A DNA stretch of 64,000 nucleotides from Diplolepis rosae. Lineage: Eukaryota; Arthropoda; Insecta; Hymenoptera; Diplolepididae. The notes below the pieces were generated by a model. It was not told the DNA's origin, made no database searches, and was given only the letters and a program-made list of their open reading frames with translations. Below are positions 27,936-42,900 of the stretch, one piece after another. The position numbers and the translations under genes were made by a program. The stretch spans positions 186,001 through 250,000 of the forward strand of contig JAPYXD010000734.1 in assembly GCA_030998225.1 (NCBI GenBank), written 5' to 3'. Each line of letters starts with the position of its first letter. Within the stretch, counting starts at the first letter, position 1.

Positions 27936-27963
27936 CTGTAGCATCACTGTAGTGATGCTACAG
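27936..27963. repeat. 28-nt perfect hairpin at the satellite junction
   Basis: CTGTAGCATCACT and AGTGATGCTACAG are exact reverse complements separated by GT. The left half is the GTAGCATCAC motif of the 195-bp satellite. The ~211-bp satellite starts just behind it. Confidence 0.9.
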
Positions 27964-30900
27964 CTGTAGAATCTGAATAAATAAAGTCAATAAAACTTTT
28001 TATTTAACATACGAAAATGCGGATACGATTTATAGGTTTTTGACATAATTCACTTTTTTAGGTTCGACACTAGACAATATGCAAAAATTGCATAATATGT
28101 GAATATTTTCACTTCTCGAGAAGCTAAAAACTGTTATTCTGGTATTTGACATCTCTGATAATACACGATTCAATATAGCTTGAAGAGATGAAACCGAACA
28201 ATATAACTTCGTACTTGGCCTACGAAAGTGTAAATACGACTTTTCAGTTTATTAAGCATGCACGTTTCAAGGTTCGAAACTAAAAATTACTCAAACATTG
28301 CGTAGCATGTGATCATTTTTACTTCTCGTGATGCTAAAAACGGTTATTCGCATATTTGATATTTTTGATAATACACGATTCAATATAGCATAAAAGTATG
28401 ATAGCGAACAATAAAACTTTTAGTTTAACATACGAAAATGCGGATACGATTTTTAGGTTTTTGACATAATTCACTTTTTTAGGTTCGACACTAGACAATA
28501 TGCAAAAATTGCATAATATGTGAATATTTTCACTTCTCGTGAAGCTAAAAACTGTTATTCTGGTATTTGGCATCTTCGATAATACACGATTCAATATAGC
28601 TTGAAGAGATGAAACCGAACAATATAACTTCGTACTTGACATACGAAAGTGTAAATACGATTTTTCAGTTTATTAAGCATTCACGTCTCAAGGTTCGAAA
28701 CTAAACATTACTCAAACATTGCTTAGTATGTGAACATTTTTACTTCTCGTGATGCTAAAAACAGTTATTCGTATATTTGATATTTTGATACAAAAGTGAA
28801 TTATGTCAAAAACGTAAAAATCGTATCCGCATTTTCGTATGTTAAACAAAAAGTTTTATTCTTCGCTTTCATCCTTTTATGCTATATTGAATGGTGTATT
28901 ATCAAATATATCAAATATGCGAAAAACTGTTTTTAGCATCACGAGAAGTAAAAATGATCACATACTACGCAAAGTTTGAGTAATGTTTAGATTCGAACCT
29001 TGAAACATGCATGCTTAATAAACTGAAAAATCGTATTTACACTTTCGTAGGTTAAGCACGAAGTAGTATTGTTCGGTTATCGAAGTTGCCAAATATGAGA
29101 ATAACAATTTTTAGCTTCGCGAGAAGTAAAAATATTCACATATTCTGCAATGTTTGCATATTATCTAGTGTTGAACCTAAAAAAGTGAATTGTGTTAAAA
29201 ACCTAAAAATCGTATCCGCATTTTCGTATGTTAAATAACAAGTTTTATTGTTCGCTTTCATCCTTTTATGCTATATTGAATGGTGTATTATCATTATTTT
29301 AGCATCACGAGAAGTAAAAATGTTCACATACTTGACCTACGAAAGTGTAAATACGAGTTTTCAGTTTATTAAGCATGCACGTTTCAAAGTTCGAAACTAA
29401 ACATTACTCAAACAGTGCTTAGTATATGACCATTTTTACTTCTCGTGATGCTAAAAACAGTTATTCGCATATTTGATATTTTTGATAATACACAATTCAA
29501 TATAGCATGAAAAGATGAAACCGAACAATATAACTTCGTACTTAACCTACGAAAGTGTAGATACGATTTTTCAGTGTATTGAGAATTCAAACTCAAACAT
29601 TGCGTAGTATGTGAACATTTTTACTTCTCGTGATGCTAAAAACAGTTATTCGCATATTTGATATTTTAGATGATTAACGATTCAATAGAGAAAAAACGAA
29701 GACAGCGAACAATAAAATTTTTATTTAACATACGAACATGTGGATACGATTTTTAGTTATTTGACATAATTCACTTTTTTAGGTTCGACACTAGATAATA
29801 TGCAAACATTGCAGAATATGTGAATATTTTTACTTCTCGCCAAGCTAAAAACTGTTATTAGCATATTTGATATTTTGATACAAAAGTGAATTATGTCAAA
29901 AAACCTAAAAATCGTATCCCCATTTTCGTATGTTAAATAAAAAGTTTTATTGTTCGCTTTCATCCTTTTATGCTATATTGAATGGTGTATTATCAGAGAT
30001 GTCAAATACCAGAATAACAGTTTATAGCTTCACGAGAAGTGAAAATATTCACATATTATGCAATGTTTGCATATTTTCTAGTGTCGAACCTACAAAAGTG
30101 AATTATGTCAAAAACCTAAAAATCGTATCCGCATTTTCGTATGTTAAACAAAAAGTTTTATTGTTCGATTTTATACTTTTATGATATATTGAATCGTGTA
30201 TTATCAAAAATATCAAATATTCGAATAACTGTTTTTAGAATCACGAGAAGTAAAAATGAACACATGCAACGCAATGTTTGAGTAATGTTTAGTTTCGAAC
30301 CTTGAAACATGCATGCTTAATAAACTGAAAAATCGTATTTACACTTTCGTAGGTTAAGCACGAAGTAGTATTGTTCGGTTATCGAAGTTGCCAAATATGA
30401 GAATAACAATTTTTAGCTTCGCGAGAAGTAAAAATATTCACATATTCTGCAATGTTTGCATATTATCTAGTGTTGAACCTAAAAAAGTGAATTATGTCAA
30501 AAACCTAAAAATCGTCTCCGCATTTTTGTATGTTAAATAAAAAGTTTTATTGTTCGCTTTCATCCTTTTATGCTATATTGAATGGTGTATTATCAAAAAT
30601 ATCAAATACCAGAATAACTGTTTTTAGCATCACGAGAATTAAAAATGTTCACATACTTGACCTACGAAAGTGTAAATACGAGTTTTCAGTTTATTAAGAA
30701 TGCACGTTTCAAAGTTCGAAACTAAACATTACTCAAACAGTGCTTAGTATGTGATCATTTTTACTTCTCGTGATTCTAAAAACAGTTATTCGCATACTCG
30801 ATATTTTAGATAATACACGATTCAATATAGCATGTAGAGATGAAACCGAACAATATAACTTCGTACTTGACCAACGAAAGTGTAAATACGATTTTTCAGT

Positions 30901-33900
30901 TTATTGAGAATTCAAACTCAAACATTGCGTAGTATGTGAACATTTTTACTACTCGTGATGCTAAAAACAGTTATTCTGGTATTTGATATTTTTGATAATA
31001 CACCATTCAATATAGCATAACAGTATGAAAGCGAACAATAAAACTTTTTGTTTAACATACGAAAATGCGGATGCGATTTTTCGGTTTTTGACATAATTCA
31101 CTTTTTTAGGTTCGACACTAGACAATATGCAAAAATTGCAGAATATGTGAATATTTTCACTTCTCGTGAAGCTAAAAACTGTTATTCTGGTATTTGACAT
31201 CTTCGAATTATGTCAAAAACCTAAAAATCGTATCCCCATTTTCGTATGTTAAATAAAAAGTTTTATTGTTCGCTTTCATCCTTTTAAGATATATTGAATG
31301 GTGTATTATCAGAGATGTCAAATACCAGAATAACAGTTTATAGCTTCACGAGAAGTAAAAATGTTCACATACTTGACCTAAGAAAGTGTAAATACGATTT
31401 TTCAGTTTATTAAGCATTCACGTTTCAAAGGTTCGAAACTAAACATGACTCAAACATTGCGTAGTATGTGATCATTTTTACTACTCGTGATGCTAAAAAC
31501 AGTTATTCGCATATTTGATATTTTAGATGATTAACGATTCAATAGAGAAAAAAACGAAGACAGCGAACAATAAAATTTTTATTTAACATACGAAAATGTG
31601 GATACGATTTTTAGTTATTTGACATAATTCACTTTTTTAGGTTCGACACTAGATAATATGCAAACATTGCAGAATATGTGAATATTTTTACTTCTCGCCA
31701 AGCTAAAAACTGTTATTAGCATATTTGATATTTTGATACAAAAGTGAATTATGTCAAAAAACCTAAAAATCGTATCCCCATTTTCGTATGTTAAATAAAA
31801 AGTTTTATTGTTCGCTTTCATCCTTTTATGCTATATTGAATGGTGTATTATCAGAGATGTCAAATACCAGAATAACAGTTTATAGCTTCACGAGAAGTGA
31901 AAATATTCACATATTATGCAATGTTTGCATATTTTCTAGTGTCGAACCTACAAAAGTGAATTATGTCAAAAACCTAAAAATCGTATCCGCATTTTCGTAT
32001 GTTAAATAAAAAGTTTTATTGTTCGCTTTTATCCTTTTATGCTATATTGAATGGTGTATTAGCAAAAATATCAAATATACGAATAAATGTTTTTAGCATC
32101 ACGAGAAGTAAAAATGCTCACATACTACGCAATGTTTGTTATTGTCTAGTGTCGAACCTAAAAAAGTGAATTATGTCAAAAACCTAAAAATCGTCTCCGC
32201 ATTTTTGTATGTTAAATAAAAAGTTTTATTGTTCGCTTTCATCCTTTTATGCTATATTGAATGGTGTATTAGCAAAAATATCAAATATACGAATAACTGT
32301 TTTTAGCATCACGAGAAGTAAAAATGTTCACATACTTGACATACGAAAGTGTAAATACGATTTTTCAGTTTATTAAGCATTCACGTTTCAAGGTTCGAAA
32401 CTAAACATTACTCAAACATTGCAGAATATGTGAATATTTTCACTTCTCGTGAAGCTAAAAACTGTTATTCTGGTATTTAACATCTCTGATAATACACGAT
32501 TCAATATAGCATGAAGAGATGAAACCGAAAATTATAACTTCGTACTTGACTTACGAAAGTGTAAATACGATTTTTCAGTTTATTAAGAATTCACGTTTCA
32601 AGGTTCGAAACTAAACATTACTCAAACATTGCGTAGTATGTGATCATTTTTACTTCTCGTGATGCTAAAAACAGTTATTAGCATATTTGATATTTTTGAT
32701 AATACACGATTCAATATAGCATAAAATGATGAAAGCGAACAATAAAACTTTTTGTTTCACATACGAAAATGCGGATACGATTTAACAATCGACAATATAA
32801 CTTCGTACTTGACCTACGAAAGTGTAAATACGATTTTAAACTAAACTAAACATTACTCAAACATTGCTTAGTATGTGAACATTTTTATTTCTCGTGATGG
32901 TAAAAACAGTTATTCGTATATTTGATATTTTGATACAAAAGTGAATTATGTCAAAAACCTAAAAATCGTATCCCCATTTTCGTATGTTAAATAAAAAGTT
33001 TTATTGTTCGCTTTCATCCTTTTATGCTCTATTGAATGGTCTATTATCAAAAATATCAAATATGCGAATAACTGTTTTTAGCATCACGAGAAGTAAAAAT
33101 GTTCACATACTGCGCAATGTTTGTTATTGTCTAGTGTCGAACCTTAAAAAGTGAATTATGTCAAAAACCTAAAAATCGTATCCACACTTTCGTATGTTAA
33201 ATAAAAAGTTTTATTGTTCGCTTTCATCCTTTTATGCTATATTGAATGGTGTATTATCGAAGTTGCCAAATATGAGAATAACAGTTTTTAGCATCACGAG
33301 AAGTAAAAATATTCACATATTCTGCAATTTTTGAATATTGTCTAGTGTTAAACCTAAAAAAGTGAATTATGTCAAAAACCGAAAAATCGTATCCCCATTT
33401 TCGTATGTTAAACATAAAGTTTTATTGTTCGCTTTCATACTTTTATGCTATATTGAATCGTATATTATCAAAAATATCAAATATGCGAATAACTGTTTTT
33501 AGCATCACGAGAAGTAAAAATGATCACATGTTACGCAATGTTTGAGTTATGTTTAGTTTCGAACCTTGAAACGTGAAAGCTTAATAAACTGAAAAATCGT
33601 ATTTACACTTTCGTAGGTCAAGTACGATGTTATATTGTTCGTTTTCATCTCTTCATGCTATATTGAAACGTGTATTATCGAAGTTGCCAAATATGAGAAT
33701 AACAGTTTTTAGCTTCGCGAGAAGTAAAAACATTCACATATTCTGCAATGTTTGCATATTATCTAGTGTTGAACCTAAAAAAGTGAATTGTGTTAAAAAC
33801 CTAAAAATCGTATCCTCATTTTCGTATGTTAAATAACAAGTTTTATTGTTCGCTTTCATCCTTTTATGCTATATTGAATGGTGTATTATCAAAAATATCA

Positions 33901-36900
33901 AATACCAGAATAACTGTTTTTAGCATCACGAGAAGTAAAAAATGTTCACATACTTGACCTACAAAAGTGTAAATACGAGTTTTCAGTTTATTAAGCATGC
34001 ACGTTTCAAAGTTCGAAACTAAACATTACTCAAACATTGCTTAGTATGTGAACATTTTTACTTCTCGTGATGCTAAAAACAGTTATTCGCATATTTGATA
34101 TTTTAGATGATTAACGATTCAATAGAGAAAAAAACGAAGACAGCGAACAATAAAATTTTTATTTAACATACGAACATGTGGATACGATTTTTAGATATTT
34201 GACATAATTCACTTTTTTAGGTTCGACACTAGATAATATGCAAACATTGCAGAAAATGTGAATATTTTTACTTCTCGGCAAGCTAAAAACTGTTATTAGC
34301 ATATTTGATATTTTGATACAAATGTGAATTATGTCAAAAACCTAAAAATCGTATCCCCATTTTCGTATGTTAAATAAAAAGTTTTATTGTTCGCTTTCAT
34401 CCTTTTAAGATATATTGAATAGTGTATTATCAGAGATGTCAAATACGAATAACTGTTTTTAGCATCACGAGAAGTAAAAATGTTCACATACTTGACATAC
34501 GAAAGTGTAAATACGATTTTTCAGTTTATTAAGCATTCACGTTTCAAGGTTCGAAACTAAACATTACTCAAACATTGCGTAGTATGTGAACATTTTTACT
34601 ACTCGTGATGCTAAAAACAGTTATTCGCATATTTGATATTTTAGATGATTAACGATTCAATAGAGAAAAAAACGAAGACAGCGAACAATAAAATTTTTAT
34701 TTAACATACGAAAATGTGGATACGATTTTTAGGTATTTGACATAATTCACTTTTTTAGGTTCGACACTAGATAATATGCAAACATTGCAGAATATGTGAA
34801 TATTTTTACTTCTCGCCAAGCTAAAAACTGTTATTAGCATATTTGATATTTTGATACAAAAGTGAATTATGTCAAAAAACCTAAAAATCGTATCCCCATT
34901 TTCGTATGTTAAATAAAAAGTTTTATTGTTCGCTTTCATCCTTTTATGCTATATTGAATGGTGTATTATCAGAGATGTCAAATACCAGAATAACAGTTTA
35001 TAGCTTCACGAGAAGTGAAAATATTCACATATTATGCAATGTTTGCAAATTTTCTAGTGTCGAACCTACAAAAGTGAATTATGTCAAAAACCTAAAAATC
35101 GCATCCGCATTTTCGTATGTTAAATAAAAAGTTTTATTGTTCGCTTTCATACTTTTATGCTATATTGAATCGTGTATTATCAAAAATATCAAATATGCGA
35201 ATAACTGTTTTTAGCATCACGAGAAGTAAAAATGATCTCATGCTACGCAATGTTTGAGTAATTTTTAGTTTCGAACCTTGAAACGTGAATGCTTAATAAA
35301 CTGAAAAATCGTATTTACACTTTCGTAGGTCAAGTACGAAGTTATATTGTTCGTCTTCATCTCTTCATGCTATATTGAATCGTGTATTATCAGAGTTGTC
35401 AAATACCAGAATAACAGTTTTTAGCTTCACGAGAAGATAAAATATTCACATATTATGCAATTTTTGCATATTGTCTAGTGTCGAACCTAAAAAAGTGAAT
35501 TATGTCAAAAACCGAAAAATCGTATCCGCACTTTCGTATGTTAAACCTAAAGTTATATTGTTCGGTTTCATATCTTCATTCTATATTGAATCGTGTATTA
35601 TCAAAAATATCAAATATGCGAATAACTGTTTTTAGCATCACGAGAAGTAAAAATGTTCACATACTACGCAATGTTTGAGTAATGTTTAGTTTCGAACCTT
35701 GAAACATGCATGCTTAATAAACTGAAAAATCGTATTTACACTTTCGTAGGTTAAGCACGAAGTAGTATTGTTCGGATATCGAAGTTGCCAAATATGAGAA
35801 TAACAATTTTTAGCTTCGCGAGAAGTAAAAATATTCACATATTCTGCAATGTTTGCATATTATCTAGTGTTGAACCTAAAAAAGTGAATTGTGTTAAAAA
35901 CCTAAAAATCGTATCCGCATTTTCGTATGTTAAATAACAAGTTTTATTGTTCGCTTTCATCCTTTTATGCTATATTGAATGGTGTATTATCAAAAATATC
36001 AAATACCAGAATAACTGTTTTTAGCATCACGAGAAGTAAAAATGTTCACATACTTGACCTACGAAAGTGTAAATACGAGTTTTCACTTTATTAAGAATGC
36101 ACGTTTCAAAGTTCGAAACTAAACATTACTCAAACAGTGCTTAGTATGTGCTCATTTTTACTTCTCGTGATTCTAAAAACAGTTATTCGCATACTCGATA
36201 TTTTAGATAATACACGATTTAATATAGCATGTAGAGATGAAACCGAACAATATAACTTCGTACTTGACCTACGAAAGTGTAAATACGATTTTTCAGTTTA
36301 TTGAGAATTCAAACTCAAACATTGCGTAGTATGTGATCATTTTTACTACTCGTGATGCTAAAAACAGTTATTCGCATATTTGATATTTTAGATGATTAAC
36401 GATTCAATAGAGAAAAAAACGAAGACAGCGAACAATAAAATTTTTATTTAACATACGAAAATGTGGATACGATTTTTAGTTATTTGACATAATTCACTTT
36501 TTTAGGTTCGACACTAGATAGTATGCAAACATTGCAGAATATGTGAATATTTTTACTTCTCGCCAAGCTAAAAACTGTTATTAGCATATTTGATATTTTG
36601 ATACAAAAGTGAATTATGTCAAAAAACCTAAAAATCGTATCCCCATTTTCGTATGTTAAATAAAAAGTTTTATTGTTCGCTTTCATCCTTTTATGCTATA
36701 TTGAATGGTGTATTATCAGAGATGTCAAATACCAGAATAACAGTTTATAGCTTCACGAGAAGTGAAAATATTCACATATTATGCAATGTTTGCATATTTT
36801 CTAGTGTCGAACCTACAAAAGTGAATTATGTCAAAAACCTAAAAATCGTATCCGCATTTTCGTATGTTAAATAAAAAGTTTTATTGTTCGCTTTTATCCT

Positions 36901-39900
36901 TTTATGCTATATTGAATGGTGTATTATCAAAAATATCAAATACCAGAATAACTGTTTTTAGCATCACGAGAATTAAAAATGTTCACATACTTGACATACG
37001 AAAGTGTAAATACGATTTTTCAGTTTATTAAGCATTCACGTTTCAAGGTTCGAAACTAAACATTACTCAAACATTGCGTAGTATGTGAACATTTTTACTA
37101 CTCGTGATGCTAAAAACAGCTATTCTGGTATTTGACATCTTCGATAATACACGATTCAATATAGCATAAAAGGTTAAAAGCGAACAATAAAACTTTTTGT
37201 TTAGCATACGAAAATGCGGATACGATTTTTATGTTTTTGACATAAAACACTTTTTAAGGTTCGACACTAGACAATATGCAAACATTGCAGAATATGTAAT
37301 ATGTATTTTCACTTCTCGTGAACCTAAAAACTGTTATTCTGGTATTTGGCATCTTCGATAATACACGATTCAATATAGCTTGAAGAGATAAAACCGAACA
37401 ATATAACTTCGTACTTGACCTACGAAAGTGTAAATACGATTTTTCAGTTTATTAAGCATTCACGTCTCAAGGTTCGAAACTAAACATTACTCAAACATTG
37501 CTTAGTATGTGAACATTTTTACTTCTCGTGATGCTAAAAACAGTTATTCGTATATTTGATATTTTTGATAATACACCATTCAATATAGCATAAAAGGATG
37601 AAAGCGAACAATAAAACTTTTTATTTAACATACGAAAATGCGGAGACGATTTTTAGGTTTTTGACATAATTCACTTTTTTAGGTTCGACACTAGACAATA
37701 ACAAACATTGCGTAGTATGTGAGCATTTTTACTTCTCGTGATGCTAAAAACAGTTATTCGCATATTTGATATTTTTGATAATACACCATTCAATATAGCA
37801 TAAAATGATGAAAGCGAACAATAAAACTTTTTGTTTAACATACGAAAATGCGGATACGATTTTTCGGTTTTTGACATAATTCACTTTTTTAGGTTCGACA
37901 CTAGACAATATGCAAAAATTGCATAATATGTGAATATTTTCACTTCTCGTGAACCTAAAAACTGTTATTCTGGTATTTGGCATCTTCGATAATACACGAT
38001 TCAATATAGCTTGAAGAGATGAAACCGAACAATATAACTTCGTACTTGGCCTACGAAAGTGTAAATACGATTTTTCAGTTTATTAAGCATTCACGTCTCA
38101 AGGTTCGAAACTAAACATTACTCAAACATTGCTTAGTATGTGAACATTTTTACTTCTCGTGATGCTAAAAACAGTTATTCGTATATTTGATATTTTTGAT
38201 AATACACCATTCAATATAGCATAAAAGTATGAAAGCGAACAATAAAACTTTTTGTTTAACATACGAAAATGCGGATACGATTTTTCGGTTTTTGACATAA
38301 TTCACTTTTTTAGGTTCGACACTAGACAATATGCAAAAATTGCATAATATGTGAATATTTTCACTTCTCGTGAAGCTAAAAACTGTTATTCTGGTATTTG
38401 ACATCTTCGAATTATGTCAAAAACCTAAAAATCGTATCCCCACTTTCGTATGTTAAATAAAAAGTTTTATTGTTCGCTTTCATCCTTTTAAGATATATTG
38501 AATGGTGTATTATCAGAAGATGTCAAATACCAGAATAACAGTTTATAGCTTCACGAGAAGTTAAAATGTTCACATACTTGACCTACGAAATTGTAAATAC
38601 GATTTTTCAGTTTATTAAGCATTCACGTCTCAAGGTTCGAAACTAAACATGACTCAAACATTGCGTAGTATGTGATCATTTTTACTACTCGTGATGCTAA
38701 AAACAGTTATTCGCATATTTGATATTTTAGATGATTAACGATTCAATAGAGAAAAAAACGAAGACAGCGAACAATAAAATTTTTATTTAACATACGAAAA
38801 TGTGGATACGATTTTTAGGTATTTGACATAATTCACTTTTTTAGGTTCGACACTAGAAAATATGCAAACATTGGAGAATATGTGAATATTTTTACTTCTC
38901 GCCAAGCTAAAAACTGTTATTAGCATATTTGATATTTTGATACAAAAGTGAATTATGTCAAAAAACCTAAAAATCGTATCCCCATTTTCGTATGTTAAAT
39001 AAAAAGTTTTATTGTTCGCTTTCATCCTTTTATGCTATATTGAATGGTGTATTATCAGAGATGTCAAATACCAGAATAACAGTTTATAGCTTCACGAGAA
39101 GTGAAAATATTCACATATTATGCAATGTTTGCATATTTTCTAGTGTCGAACCTACAAAAGTGAATTATGTCAAAAACCTAAAAATCGTATCCGCATTTTC
39201 GTATGTTAAATAAAAAGTTTTATTTTTCGCTTTTATCCTTTTATGCTATATTGAATGGTGTATTAGCAAAAATATCAAATATACGAATAACTGTTTTTAG
39301 CATCACGAGAATTAAAAATGTTCACATACTACGCAATGTTTGTTATTGTCTAGTGTCGAACCTAAAAAAGTGAATTATGTCAAAAACCTAAAAATCGTCT
39401 CCGCATTTTTGTATGTTAAATAAAAAGTTTTATTGTTCGCTTTCATCCTTTTATGCTATATTGAATGGTGTATTAGCAAAAATATCAAATATACGACAAA
39501 AATATCAAATATACGAATAAATGTTTTTAGCATCACGAGAAGTAAAAATGTTCACATACTTGACCTACGAAAGTGTAAATACGATTTTTCAGTTTATTAA
39601 GCATTCACGTCTCAATGTTCGAAACTAAACATTACTCAAACATTGCTTAGTATGTGAACATTTTTATTTCTCGTGATGCTAAAAACAGTTATTCGTATAT
39701 TTGATATTTTTGATAATACACCATTCAATATAGCATAAAAGTATGAAAGCGAACAATAAAACTTTTTGTTTAACATACGAAAATGCGGATACGATTTTTC
39801 GGTTTTTGACATAATTCACTTTTTTAGGTTCGACACTAGACAATATGCAAAAATTGCATAATATGTGAATATTTTCACTTCTCGTGAACCTAAAAACTGT

Positions 39901-42900
39901 TATTCTGGTATTTGGCATCTTCGAATTATGTCAAAAAACCTAAAAATCGTATCCCCATTTTCGTATGTTAAATAAAAAGTTTTATTGTTCGCTTTCATCC
40001 TTTTATGCTATATTGAATGGTGTATTATCAGAGATGTCAAATACCAGAATAACAGTTTATAGCTTCACGAGAAGTGAAAATATTCACATATTATGCAATG
40101 TTTGCATATTTTCTAGTGTCGAACCTACAAAAGTGAATTATGTCAAAAACCTAAAAATCGTATCCGCATTTTCGTATGTTAAATAAAAAGTTTTATTGTT
40201 CGCTTTTATCCTTTTATGCTATATTGAATGGTGTATTAGCAAAAATATCAAATATACGACAAAAATATCAAATATACGAATAAATGTTTTTAGCATCACG
40301 AGAAGTAAAAATGTTCACATACTACGCAATGTTTGTTATTGTCTAGTGTCGAACCTAAAAAAGTGAATTATGTCAAAAACCTAAAAATCGTCTCCGCATT
40401 TTTGTATGTTAAATAAAAAGTTTTATTGTTCGCTTTCATCCTTTTATGCTATATTGAATGGTGTATTAGCAAAAATATCAAATATACGAATAACTGTTTT
40501 TAGCATCACGAGAAGTAAAAATGTTCACATACTTGACATACGAAAGTGTAAATACGATTTTTCAGTTTATTAAGCATTCACGTTTCAAGGTTCGAAACTA
40601 AACATTACTCAAACATTGCAGAATATGTGAATATTTTCACCTCTCGTGAAGCTAAAAAATGTTATTCTGGTATTTGACATCTCTGATAATACACGATTCA
40701 ATATAGCATGAAGAGATGAAACCGAAATATATAACTTCGTACTTGACTTACGAAAGTGTAAATACGATTTTTCAGTTTATTAAGCATTCACGTCTCAAGG
40801 TTCGAAACTAAACATTACTCAAACATTGCTTAGTATGTGATCATTTTTACTTCTCGTGATGCTAAAAACATTTATTCGTATATTTGATATTTTGATACAA
40901 AAGTGAATTATGTCAAAAACCTAAAAATCGTATCCGCATTTTCGTATGTTAAACAAAAAGTTTTATTGTTCGCTTTCATCCTTTTATGCTATATTGAATG
41001 GTGTATTATCAAATATATCAAATATGCGAATAACTGTTTTTAGCATCACGAGAAGTAAAAATGTTCACATACTACGCAATGTTTGTTATTGTCTAGTGTC
41101 GAACCTAAAAAAGTGAATTATGTCAAAAACCTAAAAATCGTATCCACACTTTCGTATGTTAAATAAAAAGTTTTATTGTTCGCTTTCATCCTTTTATGCT
41201 ATATTGAATGGTGTATTATCGAAGATGCCAAATATGAGAATAACAGTTTTTAGCATCACGAGAAGTAAAAATGTTCACATATTCTGCAATTTTTGAATAT
41301 TGTCTAGTGTTAAACCTAAAAAAGTGAATTATGTCAAAAACCTAAAAACCGTATCCGCATTTTCGTATGTTAAACAAAACGTTTTATTGCTCGCTTTCAA
41401 ACTTTTATGCTATCAAAAATATCAAATATGCGAATAACTGTTTTTAGCATCACGAGAAGTAAAAATGATCACATGTTACGCAATGTTTGAGTTATGTTTA
41501 GTTTCGAACCTTGAAACGTGAAAGCTTAATAAACTGAAAAATCGTATTTACACTTTCGTAGGTCAAGTACGATGTTATATTGTTCGTTTTCATCTCTTCA
41601 TGCTATATTGAAACGTGTATTATCGAAGTTGCCAAATATGAGAATAACAGTTTTTAGCTTCGCGAGAAGTAAAAACATTCACATATTCTGCAATGTTTGC
41701 ATATTATCTAGTGTTGAACCTAAAAAAGTGAATTGTGTTAAAAACCTAAAAATCGTATCCGCATTTTTGTATGTTAAATAAAAAGTTTTATTGTTCGCTT
41801 TCATCCTTTTATGCTATATTGAATGGTGTATTATCAAAAATATCAAATACCAGAATAACTGTTTTTAGCATCACGAGAATTAAAAATGTTCACATACTTG
41901 ACCTACAAAAGTGTAAATACGAGTTTTCAGTTTATTAAGCATGCACGTTTCAAAGTTCGAAACTAAACATTACTCAAACAGTGCTTAGTATGTGAACATT
42001 TTTACTTCTCGTGATGCTAAAAACAGTTTTTCGCATATTTGATTTTTTAGTTGATTACCTTTTAAATATAGAAAAAAACGAAGACAGCGAACAATAAAAT
42101 TTTTTATTTAACATACGAACATGTGGATACGATTTTTAGATATTTGACATAATTCACTTTTTTAGGTTCGACACTAGATAATATGCAAACATTGCAGAAT
42201 ATGTGAATATTTTTACTTCTCGGCAAGCTAAAAACTGTTATTAGCATATTTGATATTTTGATACAAAAGTGAATTATGTCAAAAACCTAAAAATCGTATC
42301 CGCATTTTCGTATGTTAAATAAAAAGTTTTATTGTTCGCTTTTATCCTTTTATGCTATATTGAATGGTGTATTATCAAAAATATCAAATACCAGAATAAC
42401 TGTTTTTAGCATCACGAGAATTAAAAATGTTCACATACTACGCAATGTTTGTTATTGTCTAGTGTCGAACCTAAAAAAGTGAATTATGTCAAAAACCTAA
42501 AAATCGTCTCCGCATTTTTGTATGTTAAATAAAAAGTTTTATTGTTCGCTTTCATCCTTTTATGCTATATTGAATGGTGTATTATCAAAAATATCAAATA
42601 CCAGAATAACTGTTTTTAGCATCACGAGAAGTAAAAATGATCACATACTTCGCAATGTTTGAGTTATGTTTAGTTTCGAACCTTGAAACGTGAAAGCTTA
42701 ATAAACTGAAAAATCGTATTTACACTTTCGTAGGTCAAGTACGATGTTATATTGTTCTTCTTCATCTCTTCATGCTATATTGAATCGTGTATTATCAGAG
42801 TTGTCAAATACCAGAATAACAGTTTTTTAGCTTCACGAGAAGATAAAATTTTCACATTTTTTGGAATTTTTGGATATTGTCTAGTGTCGAACCTAAAAAA

